Positions 42,262-52,724 of a stretch of 64,000 nt of DNA are shown here, in pieces. The stretch is from Anaspis maculata (lineage: Eukaryota; Arthropoda; Insecta; Coleoptera; Scraptiidae). The translations under genes were made by a program, and so were the position numbers. The stretch covers positions 14,036,892-14,100,891 of the forward strand of contig OX421964.1 in NCBI GenBank assembly GCA_949128115.1. Direction: 5' to 3'. The notes beneath the pieces were generated by a model. That model did not search any database. It worked only from the letters and a program-made list of their open reading frames with translations, and was not told the DNA's origin. Every line of letters starts with the position of its first letter. The first letter of the stretch is position 1.

Positions 42262-44055
42262 AAATTGTTTTCGATATATTTGATAATTTAAAAAAAATTG
42301 TGTTGAATTCTGAGATTTTAGGTCGTAGGTAGGAAAAATAGTGTACACAACTCGTTGGAAAGTATAATCCTTGTTCCGTGCCTTGTGACAACGCACTCGT
42401 CGCAAGCAGATTGTGCTCAACATCCCACTTCTGAAAAATATATCACTTTCCACACTAATTATGTAATATTCTATTCTTGAAAAAGTCAACTTATAGACTT
42501 ATAGAGCTGTTTTCTACCAATCATTGATCTGAAAGGACGCGATTTAAAATTGGAACGCCTTGTATATTCGGAGAAACCAATTTTTATGCGTCAATCAGCT
42601 GAAAATGAACAAACAAAAATCGGAAAAAAATTTAGTACTTTCAACAGCTTCCAAATACGATTTATATTTTAATTTCAATATTTTAGGGGGTTCACGGAAA
42701 ACGTGTTATTTCGAATTTTTTCGATATATTCGATCATTTTTTAGAAAAATATGTTGAATTTTTCTCCAAAATTTCAATTTTTGGGGGCCGTGGGTAAAAA
42801 TAGTGTACACAACTCGTTGGAAAGTGTGCAATCAATGAATATTTTTTGATATTGTGTTTGATCATTCTTCAGTGAACTTCGTTGAATTTTTTTCCAAAAT
42901 TGAAATTTTTGGGGTCGTAAGAAAAATAGTGAACACGACTCGCTGGAAAATGTATTTCATGTACTCGTGGGGTTTCTGCACTCGTCGCAAGCGGCTTGTG
43001 TTCAACATCCCACTTCTGAGAAACATATCACTTTCCACACTAGTTATGTAATATACTATTCTTGAAAAAGTCAACTTATAGAGCTGTTTTCTACCAATCA
43101 TTGGTCGGAAGAAAAGTAGTATACACAACTCGTTGGAAAGTGTACTTCTTGTACTCGTGGGGTTTCCGCGCTCGCCGAAAGTGGCTTCTGCTGAACATCC
43201 CACTCGTGCGAAATGTATCACTTCCCACACTAGTTATGTTTAATACAGCGTGTTCAACAATGATTGTCCTTGCCGCCTTTCCGGAATTTGGCCCGCATTA
43301 GACATGCGCCGCTTCAATGAAATCATTTTGGAATACCGTAGTAACGAAGTTGATAGACGTCACGTCACACTGACTGATATCAAATTTGAGGCTAACAGTG
43401 ACGGCTCTGACTGCTGGTAAATAGTGAACAAGCAACCTGACGGAACGGGAATGGATCAGCCGTCAATTCCGTCACTGTTAACCTCGGATCTTTCATCAGT
43501 CAGTGTGACGTGACGTCTATCAATTTCGTTACTAGGGTATTCCAAAATGATTTCATTGAAGCGGCGCATGTCTAATGCGGGTCAAATTTCTAAAAGGCGG
43601 CAAGGACAATCATTGTTGAACACGCTATACATTATTTCTGAGAAAGTTGACTTATTTAGATGTTCTATACCAATCTCTGATCTGAAAGGACGCGATTTAA
43701 AATTGGAACACATTGTATATTTGAAGACACCAATTTCTGTGCTAATCAGCTAAAAATGAACAAACAAAAAAATCAAGGAACAATTTGGTACTTTACAACT
43801 TGAAAAAAATTCAATTTTTTTTTGCTTACGGAAAATGTGCTTTTTTGTTGTCATGCCCGGGTGTAATCAATTAATATTTCTTCATATATTTCATTATTTT
43901 CCAGAAAACTATGTTGAATTTTTTTTTTTTAATTTAAATTTTAGGGGTCGCAAGAAAATTAGTGTACACAACTCGTTGGAAAGTGTATTTCTTGTATTCG
44001 TGGGGTTTTCGAACTCGACGCAAGTGCTTCTGCGAAACATCCTTCTCGTGTGAAA
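42262..44055. repeat. Imperfect direct repeats around ACACAACTCGTTGGAAAGTG
   Basis: Blocks with GTGTACACAACTCGTTGGAA, TACTCGTGGGGTTTCTGCAC, TCAACATCCCACTTCTGA, CACACTAGTTATGTAATATA and GAAAAAGTCAACTTATAGAG recur at about 42340, 42803, 42925, 43121 and 43963 with uneven spacing. A MITE (43246-43627) splits one copy. Non-coding. Confidence 0.7.
43246..43627. mobile_element. 382-bp palindromic MITE, TA duplication
   Basis: TA (43244-43245) CAGCGTGTTCAACAATGATT ... AATCATTGTTGAACACGCTA TA (43628-43629). The arms are ~160 bp with few mismatches (GCGCCGCTTCAATGAAATCA, GATAGACGTCACGTCACACT, CTAACAGTGACGG), around a short centre. It interrupts a repeat whose undisturbed copy reads TTATGTAATATACTATTCTT, so the target was TA. 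It looks young. Confidence 0.9.
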
Positions 44056-44691
44056 TAGCAGTCAGCTCAGGTCAGGCTCGGTGATGTCTGTTACCGCTAA
44101 GAAACCTCGAAAAAAAAATTGAAAAAATTTCTTTAAACAATTTTTTTAATGATTTTTGTCTTAGAATTTGTTACGGAATATACTGTTCGCAGACAAGTCA
44201 TTGGTTATGAATTTTATCTTACAAATAGCAGTCAGGTCAGGTCAGGTCAGGTGATGTCTATTATCGCTAAGAATAACCTCAAAAGAGAAAAAAAATCGAA
44301 AGTTTTTTTTTCGATGGTTTTTGTCTTAGAAAATCACCTTTATACAAGCAGCAAAGCGAATAAAGCCAAAGCATTGAAGAATTTGGAATTTTAATACTGA
44401 TTTAGGCATCATAGTTGACTTTTATTGACCAATGAATTCCATTTTAAATCTCATCCATTTTGCAATAAGCAGTCAGGTCAGATCAGGTGATGTCTCTTAT
44501 TGCTAAAAAAAAACCTCGAAAAAATATTTCAAGAATTTCTTGAACAGTTTTTTTTTTAGATGATTTTTGTTTCAATATTTGTCACGGAATCTACCCTTGA
44601 CAGAGAAATCATGAGTTATGAATCACCCTGAATACAACCGGAAGCCAAAGCACTGAAAGATCTTTTGTTGAAAAAAATTGATTTAGGCATT

Positions 44692-45010
44692 ATAAACTGC
44701 TGGACAAATTAGTTGTCGCCACCAAAAAAAAACGATTCAACTTTGAAGGCCGAAAACTTTTGTGTGCCTTGAGCGATTTTATATTTATTTACTGCGTTGG
44801 TAAGCTCAACCTTCCCCTTATTAGTTTTTTGAAAAAAAATATCAAGAAATTCAAGATAAAATTTCTACAGGGTGATACAGAAAACAATACAAAATTGAAA
44901 AAATTTCAACAAAGCCCTCATTGTGATTTTTTTTTCAATTATTCTTCCAATGCACAAATGATGAAGTATAATGTGTTATCTCAAAACAGTTTCTCCCTTG
45001 ATGCACGATA
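44692..45010. mobile_element. Diverged half copy of the 61109-62155 palindrome
   Basis: It begins AACTGCTGGACAAATTAGTT and proceeds through a CTACAGGGTGATACAGAAAA block, as the arm at 61109-61500 does (AACTGCGCAACAAATATGTT, CTACAGGGTGAAATGTAAAA). Only one arm is evident. Confidence 0.45.
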
Positions 45011-46954
45011 AAAATATTTCGCTTATATTCAAGTAAAACCAACATTTTCTTCGCAATTTCTTATTGCTCACGACGCCAACGCGTCTGAAATCAGCTGCCT
45101 AGCGCAGGTAATCTTGTTAAACAATCAAGTACTCAAAGTCACACATAATTGTGCAATTTTCAGTGAATCACGTGTCAATTTTAGGAAGCACAATCACGCA
45201 TTCGCCTAAAAATAGCAGAGGTTTATTTGTTTTATTGTTCGATGCACTTGTCATTTTTTATAAATCGAATTCAAAAATAGCCGACTGTTGGTTCAATTGA
45301 ATAACAATACTTGTCTATACTTATAATAGCACTTTTATACTTTGTTTTAGTTATTTTCGACGGCATAATGATTGATAACTCAACTAATATGCTGGTGTCG
45401 TTATCGTTTTTTATTTTCGTTTCTGCAAGTAAGTATGAATGCTGCATGCGAACACAAGCGAACAGCAACAATGAATATGTTGTTGCAAACTTTGCGGTTT
45501 GACCCGTTTTAGGTTTTTCGTACTTTTTTGTGCAAAATTTTACTATTATTCTACATACAATGTACGATTATATTGTATGAATAGAACTGGGTCAGAGAAT
45601 GTTTGTCAACAATGGACCAATGCGTTTTATTGAATATGGCGAGCGATCTGCAGCTAGTGCACAGCCAGATCTGGAGACTCTAAAAGGGTCGTTAAAAATA
45701 CTAGGGCGGAAGTAGGAGTGTTCTCTTTTCTGGGAGAAAGAGCAGAGACATTTCAGTTACAATGATTGACAGAATCGCTGAAATTTTTCGCAGTTTTCTC
45801 CTGCTAAATACGCATTTTTTATAGCAATCGCCGGCAGGTAGGCAACCAGTTGTGCTTCATTGAATCCCAACTATCACGTGACAAGTTGTTAGGCAACCAG
45901 TTGTACATGAAAATTAAAAAATTGAACTATTCACAATATTTCCCCAATACTAGTTGTGGAAAAATTTGGTCACGTGGCTTTCGGGATTTGATGACTATTA
46001 CTGAGTTCTAGTTTTTCGTAAAAATATACCACTTCAATTTTCCGCAAAACAGCCAAGTAGAAATCTTGCGAAAAACTATGCAATTGTGCAGATGGTTGCT
46101 TGCCCAATGGTGAATGGTCTTAAAACCCGAAAACAATTAACATGATTTTCCGACTCGAATAAAATTTTAATACTCCCTCAACTTGGTAGTTTTATTTAAA
46201 ACCCAATAACCTACTTAACTGGCACAAGAACATTTCGTACGAAAGACTGAAGTGTATTATTGATTGGTAGCGAGGGGTTGAGATGTTCTCAATGCCGAAA
46301 CCATTAATCAAAATATTTTCTTTGTCTTTTATTTCGATGCCGCTTTTATAATTCCAATTCTGACGTACGGACGTAGTTCTCAGCTATACAGAGTGATTCA
46401 TAATTAGACCGAAAAAATTAAACAATGTACTTGATTGTGTATGAGGCTTGAGTTTTTTGCTTAGGTACTTGGTGACGTGATATTAGGTGCTTGGAACTTG
46501 GGGGGAAAAGTTGGTGCTGTTCTCACTGTCGTTCACCATTTTGCAATATTAAGTTATAATTCAAGATTACGTACCTAATATTCTGAACGATACATTCGCT
46601 GAAGCTATTAGATAGTGGTGGCCACTAAAGCAAATGGTGCCCAAAAGCGGCGGTACTGATGAAAATGGAATGAAAATGCCCATCGCTCAAATACTCCTTT
46701 TTTCAGTCACCTTGGGCAGGGTTCGTTCTAGCAAATGGAGTCAAATTTTTCAAACTTTCCCGTGATTTTTCTGATCAAAGTTGTGGATTTTTACCGAGCA
46801 AAAAAATTCTCAAATACCTAATATTTATGGTAATATGTAGGAAGCAAAATAGAATCATTCAATTTTTTTGCAGCATCATGTAGCCAGCCGCACCTGACTG
46901 CTATTGCAAAGTAATGAGATTTCAAAATGGAATTATTTTTGTCAAAAGTCAACT
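45011..46954. other. Loop of the foldback, no gene; P1 core at 46585-46682
   Basis: Mostly unique AT-rich sequence. A P1-family core (GAAGCTATTAGATAGTGGTG, GGCCACTAAAGC, GCGGCGGTACTG) is at 46585-46682. An ACAGAGTGATTCATAATTAG MITE-like end is near 46387. From 46790 the sequence is related to the repeats at 24830 and 25440. Confidence 0.45.
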
Positions 46955-47869
46955 ATAATGCCTAAATCAATTTTTTTCAACAAAAGATCTTTCAATGCTT
47001 TGGCTTTCCGTGGCAAATATTGAAACAAAAATCATCTAAAAAAAACTGTTCAAGAAATTCTTGACAAATATTTTCGAGGTTTTATCACCTGATCTGACCT
47101 GACTGCTTATTGCAAAATGGATGAGATTCAAACTGGGATTCATTTGTCGATAAAAGTCAACTCTGATGCCTAAATCAGTGGAAAAATTTCAAATTCTTCA
47201 ATGCTTTGGCTTCATTTGCTTTGTTGCTTGTATGCAGGGTGATTTTCTAAGACAAAAAACATCGGAAAAAAACTTGTGAATTTTTTTTGAGGTTGTTCTT
47301 AGCGATAATAGACATCACCTGACCTGACCTAACCTGACTGCTATTTGCAAAATAAGATTCATAACTTATGACTTCTCTGCGAACAGTAGATTCCGTGACA
47401 AATTCTAAGACAAAAACCATCGAAAAAAAAAATTGTTCAAGAATCTTTTTCAATTTTCTTCGAGGTGTTTTAGCGGTAACAGACATCACCGAGCCTGACC
47501 TGAGCTGACTGCTATTTGCAAAATGAATGAGATTCAGAATGGAATTCATTTGTCAAAAGTCAACTATAATGCCTAAATCAATAATTCCTCAAGATTCTTC
47601 AAGGCTTTGGCTTCATTTGCTTTCCTGGTTGTATACAGAGTGATTCATAACTTATGACTCCCTTGTGAAGAATAAATTTCGTGCGAAATTTCAAGACAAA
47701 AATCATCGAAACAAAATTGTTGAGGATTTTTTTCATTTTTTCGAGATTTTTTTCAGCGATAACAGAAAAAAATAAACCTGGCAAAATATGTATGAGTATG
47801 AGTATTCCATACCACCAGGTACTTGCGCTTCAAATTTGTACTGCCATTTACGAGGGGAGGGGTTGATTT

Positions 47870-48135
47870 CCTCGGAATTCAGTGTACATTTTATTTCGGA
47901 ATTCCCTAAATTCTTCTGGAAACCACCGGAATTCCAGGAAATTTTCCGGAATTCACTCCGGAAATCACGGAAATTTCCAAAAGTCTTCGGAAGTGTTTCG
48001 GAAATCATCGGAATTTTTGGAAATCTACCGGAAATTACAAAAATTCCTGGAATTCTTTTGGAAATCACCTAAATTCCAGGAATTCTTTCGGAAATCATCG
48101 AAATTCCCAGAAGTAACCGGAAATCTTCGGAATTG
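47870..48135. repeat. GGAATTCC/GGAAATC degenerate minisatellite
   Basis: Short repeats of CGGAAATCACGGAAATT and CCGGAATTCCAGGAAATTT type with ~12-15-base rhythm, similar in style to 1-310. Some are locally palindromic because GGAATTCC is self-complementary. Confidence 0.7.
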
Positions 48136-48264
48136 CGGAAGTCGGAATTGTTGTGTACACTTCGTATCTTCGACCAACATCCAAGGTGAAGAAGATTCGC
48201 CTTGAAGTTTCGAGTCTTGAGATTTCATACACAGGAGGATTCGTGTGGTTTTATCGTATTATTT

Positions 48265-48540
48265 TACTAAGGAGACCGTCTACAAGAAATTCCAGCAGGA
48301 TTCAAACTGCAATGTGAACGTAAATAAATATTATCCAAGACTTTATGTCACTTGGGCCTTTTTCGTGAAAAAAACCCGTTAGATTAAAGGATTCCTTTGG
48401 ATTTTTATGTGTTACCGAGCTGATCACAACAATTTTCGAAAGAATTTAAGCTGAAATGCAAACGTGGATCCATATTTCCCAAGACTTGATGTCACTTTTG
48501 CCTCTTTGCCATCAAGTAACCACGAGGTATCTTAATGGCA
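48265..48540. repeat. Two outlying units of the ~160-bp repeat family
   Basis: GGAGACCGTCTACAAGAAAT, AACGTAAATAAATATTATCC, AGACTTTATGTCACTTGGGC and CCTCTTTGCCATCAAGTAAC match the array at 32560-35330. This is an isolated copy 13 kb from the array. Confidence 0.75.
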
Positions 48541-48908
48541 CTATAAATAAATGAGAAATGATAAATAAACCTGTTTTTACAAGAAAATCTCAATTCTCAA
48601 GAATCGGGAGCTAACAGAAAAAATCTTCGCTTCAATTAAAAATGACAGAAGTTGAGAAGGGTGGTTAACTTTTTCAAATAGGTTTGGACAGGAAGAAAAT
48701 TTCATTACCGTCAATTTGAGGTGTCACAAGATAGGTACCTAATGCCATTTGAAATTTTAAAGTAGGGTAGAGTGGGGTAGAAGGGGTTGAAGATGAAAAT
48801 CGATCTGTTTCGGCGTTTTCCTGCAAAAAAATTCTGGCGGTGGGAAATCTGGAGAAGGAAGTTCGAAACTGAAGATCCTGTATATGCAATTTCACGTTGT
48901 TTTTTTTT

Positions 48909-49465
48909 TTCATTAGAGTAAGCTATAGAAAAAACGTGTTGTGTTGTTGGAAATTGTACTATGCTAACTTGATGCTACCGTTTTGACAGATGAGCAATAG
49001 AAAATGAGATAGCTTTCGCCGTGACATCGCAACGTAGTGCACGCAGCGAAAATCGTTTGGTTTGGAGGCTCTTCGCTAATGCTGTTAGGTAGTGGTGGCC
49101 GCTGAAGAAAACGATGCCCAAGCGCGGCGGCACTAATGAAAATGCGCACTGTCCAGAGACCCCCATCTTCTGATGCTAATCACCATAGATCACCTCCATT
49201 ACTGTAGTGTAAACCACAGTTTTAGCTCAATATACTAAAACAGCAAGCAAGTAAAAAGGATATATATACAGAAAATAGACACAGTAGTCTGTGACACAGT
49301 GTACTCAACGCGCGTCTTATTAAGACTCTCGTGCATACCAACTGAGAAACGTCACATTATACCCGCCGCATGTAGACAACTAGCTGCCAAGACGTTAGCA
49401 TCAAGTCACCATCGTACCATCCGTACAAACAACACATTTTTCCAGAGCTCACTCTGGTGAAAAAG
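48909..49465. mobile_element. P1-family palindromic MITE, longest copy
   Basis: The left arm (AGAGTAAGCTATAGAAAAAA, CGTGTTGTGTTGTTGG, GCTAACTTGATGCTACCG) is mirrored by the right arm (CAACTAGCTGCCAAGACGTT, ACAAACAACACATTTTTCCA, GAGCTCACTCTGGTG). The core GCTAATGCTGTTAGGTAGTG and AAGCGCGGCGGCAC lies between. Length ~555 bp, no frame. Confidence 0.75.
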
Positions 49466-50513
49466 ACGTGAACTTCGTAAAATGATTAATAATATTCAGA
49501 AGAGTAAGAAGAAATACAAAATATTGCAGCGCAGCAGTACGTACGTGCATAAATAGGTTAATTGATGGCAGAATTGAATTTCAAAAATCCAATCACAAAT
49601 TATTTTCGAGAGAAAGCGCAGGTTTTTAATCGAATTCCAATTCAATCCCAACCACGTCCGGGAGCAAGCGTAAAACTGAGGGGCGAAATCAGCATCGAAT
49701 AATCACTTGTTCATGTCATTTTTGCACAAGAAAATAGCGATTTTCCGATATTAGTTATGAAAGCTAGCAGGTTTTAGTTGATGTAGGAATATTTCAAAAT
49801 AGTGTCCGCCGAATGCGAGTTTCGACTAATCTGCCTGTCGTGTAAACTAAGCTGTGTTTTTCAAAGCAAGCGCTAAGTGGGAACAGACCAGGCAAGATTA
49901 TAGAAACTTTCAAGCTACAAATTGAAGTCGAGAATGACCATGTGGGGCGCCACCCATACGTCAAACACGTGTCACAAAAAAAGGCAGACAGGTAAAATTT
50001 TACCAACAATTTGGTCATAACTTAACAGGGCTGCTTTTTGCTTTTTAGCTAGAACGGGGCAAAGGGTCGGTGCTTCCGACACCTGCTTTTTCCGATTTGA
50101 GCGTCAAAAAATGGCGACTTTACCTTCGCTTTTGGCGTTTGAGAATGTATCAAAATCATTGCGTGTCGGCAATGGGGCCAAATACCAAATTCCTCTTGTC
50201 AGACGGAGGTGGAGAATTTTGAATTTGTTGCTATGATGCCACTGTGAAATGAAGAAAATATTTGTAGCAAAAGCTGAACCAAAATATGATCAGGTCATGT
50301 CAGATCAGGTCAGATCAGGACATGTCAGGTCAGGTCAGATCAGGTCAGGTCGGATCGTTTGAACGTTTGTCGAATTTTTACCTCCACCCTTACTAACGTG
50401 ACAAGCACATGTCGGTGAAATTATTCTGACGATTTTGACCAGTGATATGAAGTTGTCACTTGTCAACTGCTCTAGCTAGCGCCATCTGGAAGAGCTGTCA
50501 GTATTTGTCTTTA
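49466..50513. other. Intron; CAGGTCAGATCAG repeat at 50288-50352
   Basis: No gene recognised. A short tandem run of GTCAGATCAGGTCAGATCAG type is at 50288-50352, similar to units in the foldback at 44056 and to the minisatellite at 60631. Confidence 0.5.
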
Positions 50514-50770
50514 CTGCGTTTTCTTTGATTCAGGGTTTACGAAATTTACCGCCTGGTGGCTGATGACCTGGGCGCTAATGGCGCTAACTCTTTCGAATTC
50601 GTAGGGTTCGTAAGCATAGGTGGCGCTTTTGACACCTGCCGCTGACACCATTGAAATCATATCAGCGACGTAATCGCCCTCTACGTTCAACCTTTCCCAA
50701 TTAACGGCAAGTCGGCGATATGTTTCCAACAAGCTACGCAAAGTCAACTCGTTACGTTTCTGCTTCTGCT
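50514..50770 (-). CDS. Unrecognised protein-like terminal exon or gene remnant
   Basis: A minus-strand frame ends in TAA at about 50514 and reads QKQKRNELTLRSLLETYRR, LAVNWERLNVEGDYVADMIS, MVSAAGVKSATYAYEPYEFE and RVSAISAQVISHQAV. Composition is strikingly protein-like, with a short coiled coil first. There is no in-frame ATG at the 5' side: a TGA lies just upstream. A possible acceptor (TTGCTCGCTTCCTTGGAG, just before 50770) suggests a 3'-terminal exon, whose 5' partner I could not find. It may be a nested small gene or a decayed transposon protein. Confidence 0.35.
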
Positions 50771-50779
50771 CCAAGGAAG

Positions 50780-51382
50780 CGAGCAATTTTCATTAATAAG
50801 TACCTAATTATAACCGCACGACATACACATACATCACTCTTTGCGAACTCCGGACGGAATTTGAAACAATTTGAAATTGGTACTCGTGCACATGGGGCGG
50901 CAATCAAAGTCGTTATTGCTTCGCTGATTACTCTTCTCGATTATTTAAAGCAAATTTTGTCAATAACGGCCGAAGCATGTAATATCGATCCACCTGCTAC
51001 TTTCACACGAAACGGTCGTTGACTTAACGGAGGCTCTGTGAGTGTCTCGTATGGATTTCAACACTGCAGAGTTTTGTCAGTCATTTTGGGCGCGCGCGAG
51101 GAGTGAATGGCGCAAATCTAGACGTAACGCTGATTCGCGATTTGAATGCGAAACAAGATTTATACGGGGTGTCCGGCGGAAACTTCGGCGACTGATAAGA
51201 GCGGCAAAGAAGACGCATACTTTCTTCAGGAGATATCTGTTACATTGTCACATCGAGGTGTAACAAATTTAGGATTAACAAAATCTGATACCACATTGAT
51301 TAAAAGTTTCGCTGCTTGCTATTGCCGACACTATTTTGATTATTGAAGAAAAACATCAATAACATCCCAATTTAGCTGGCAA
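50780..51382. other. GC-richer unique block, no firm gene
   Basis: The stretch at 51040-51200 is GC-rich (TTTTGGGCGCGCGCGAGGAG, GTGTCCGGCGGAAACTTCGG) and open on the plus strand for 73 codons with an Arg-rich product (MDFNTAEFCQSFWARARSEW). It could be the 5' end of the gene whose exon is at 50514-50770, or an old element, since it contains a TATACGGGGTGTCC MITE-like end. Not resolved. Confidence 0.3.
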
Positions 51383-51677
51383 TAGTGGCAATTCTGTAAA
51401 ATTTAAAGGCCCCTTAAAATTTTTAAAGGCGTCGGTCACCTAGGAACGATCAGAAATGGGCTTCACGATTGGCTGATTTTCTTTTAACGGCCTTTAAATT
51501 TAAACGGGTTTGATACAGAATTGGCCCTGATAGGGGCGATTCTGTATCAAACCCGTTAAAATTTAAAGACTGTTGAAAAAAAATTTAGCCAATCGTAAAG
51601 CCGATTTCCGATCGTTCCTAGGTGAGCAGCGCCTTTTAAAATTTTACTGATCCGTTAAAACGTTACAGAATAGACCC
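51383..51677. mobile_element. ~295-bp palindromic MITE with ATTCTGTA ends
   Basis: GGCAATTCTGTAAAATTTAA at the left and its inverse near 51660-51677 bound two arms (GGTCACCTAGGAACGATCAG, ACGATTGGCTGATTTTCTTT, AACGGGTTTGATACAGAATT and mirrors). The centre at ~51530 repeats the terminal ATTCTGTA motif, so the element is a palindrome whose middle resembles its ends. Confidence 0.75.
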
Positions 51678-52724
51678 TATGGGCAGCCTATTTTTTGATG
51701 TCTTATTGACCGCCGAAGTTTTTGGATCAATTATTCGGACACCTGTATTTGGAAGCGCGAATCAAGCTTTGATTAAAATCAAAAAGCGTCACAGCTTGCT
51801 TCAGCCACGCAAATTTTCAAGCGTAAATCAAGCGTAAATCAGGCTCTGAAACTGGGTACCCCAAGGCACCCGCCAGAGGCGACACATTCCACTTTCCTTC
51901 ATAATTGCGATCGCAACCGCAATGATATACCTACATGTCAATCCTTTCAATTTTATTCAATTATTTCAAATCATCAAGTCGCGAAGCGGATAATTCCGCT
52001 CATCAAAGCAGTAACATTATTCGTATTGTTACACAACAAGGGTATTGCATGAGAAAAGAATCAGCAATTTTGCATCAATTCCAATTTATGAGTGCATTTC
52101 CTTCTACTATAGAAATTCCAATCACTACAGCTCGTTTTTCTTATCTGTGTAGGTCTTCAACTTGCGGAACAATAGCTTGACCGCGGTCAGTTATTCCCAG
52201 GTTCTGAAATAAGCAAGTATCCACATGAATAACTAATGTGAATTTTAAATAATGTATAATTCAAGCCCGATGGAGGAGAAACAGAGGTATACTACTATCA
52301 AAGGATGACGTAAACAGTGAAGTGAAGCACGCTTCCTGTTTTAAATGTGCCTAACTGTCGTTCCATAAACCATAGAGACGACGATTATGTTTGTCACGGT
52401 ATGATGATGATGATGGCAGTGATGGCACATCAAAACCCACGAGATTCACGGCGGCTGATCATGTGCTAAAGCTTGGGCACCAGGCCCGACCGGTTTTTCG
52501 ATAAATGACCAACTGACTGAGTTCCTGGTAGCCTGGTATTTTTATTCAGCTGATCAATGCTATTCCAAACAGTCCAGCAATTACTGCAACATTCCACCTG
52601 AAATTTCAGTGGGATTTCAAGTCCAAACAGCTTGGAAAAGAAACCGAAATTTGCGAATAATAACCAAAGTTACAAAGTTGCGGAACTATTTAGTCAAAAA
52701 ATGGGACGTTTACAGCCTGATAAG
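51678..52724. other. Intron, no gene recognised
   Basis: It contains a short duplicated CAAGCGTAAATCAAGCGTAA (related to the sub-repeats of the 235-bp array) near 51820-51840 and a (GAT)n run near 52404. No coding frame is supported. Confidence 0.5.

Larger units (their letters stand above)
44056..47512. mobile_element. 3.4-kb foldback: arms 44056-44692 and 46955-47512
   Basis: Three sub-blocks, each with GCAGTCAGGTCAGGTCAGGT and GATGTCTATTATCGCTAAGA, occur in the left arm (near 44060, 44228, 44465). They reappear inverted and in mirrored order in the right arm (near 47500, 47320, 47090). Flanking text such as TGATTTAGGCATCATAGTTG and CTCATCCATTTTGCAATAAG is mirrored too. The loop is ~2.2 kb and holds other repeats. 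Ends and target duplication were not resolved. Confidence 0.75.
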
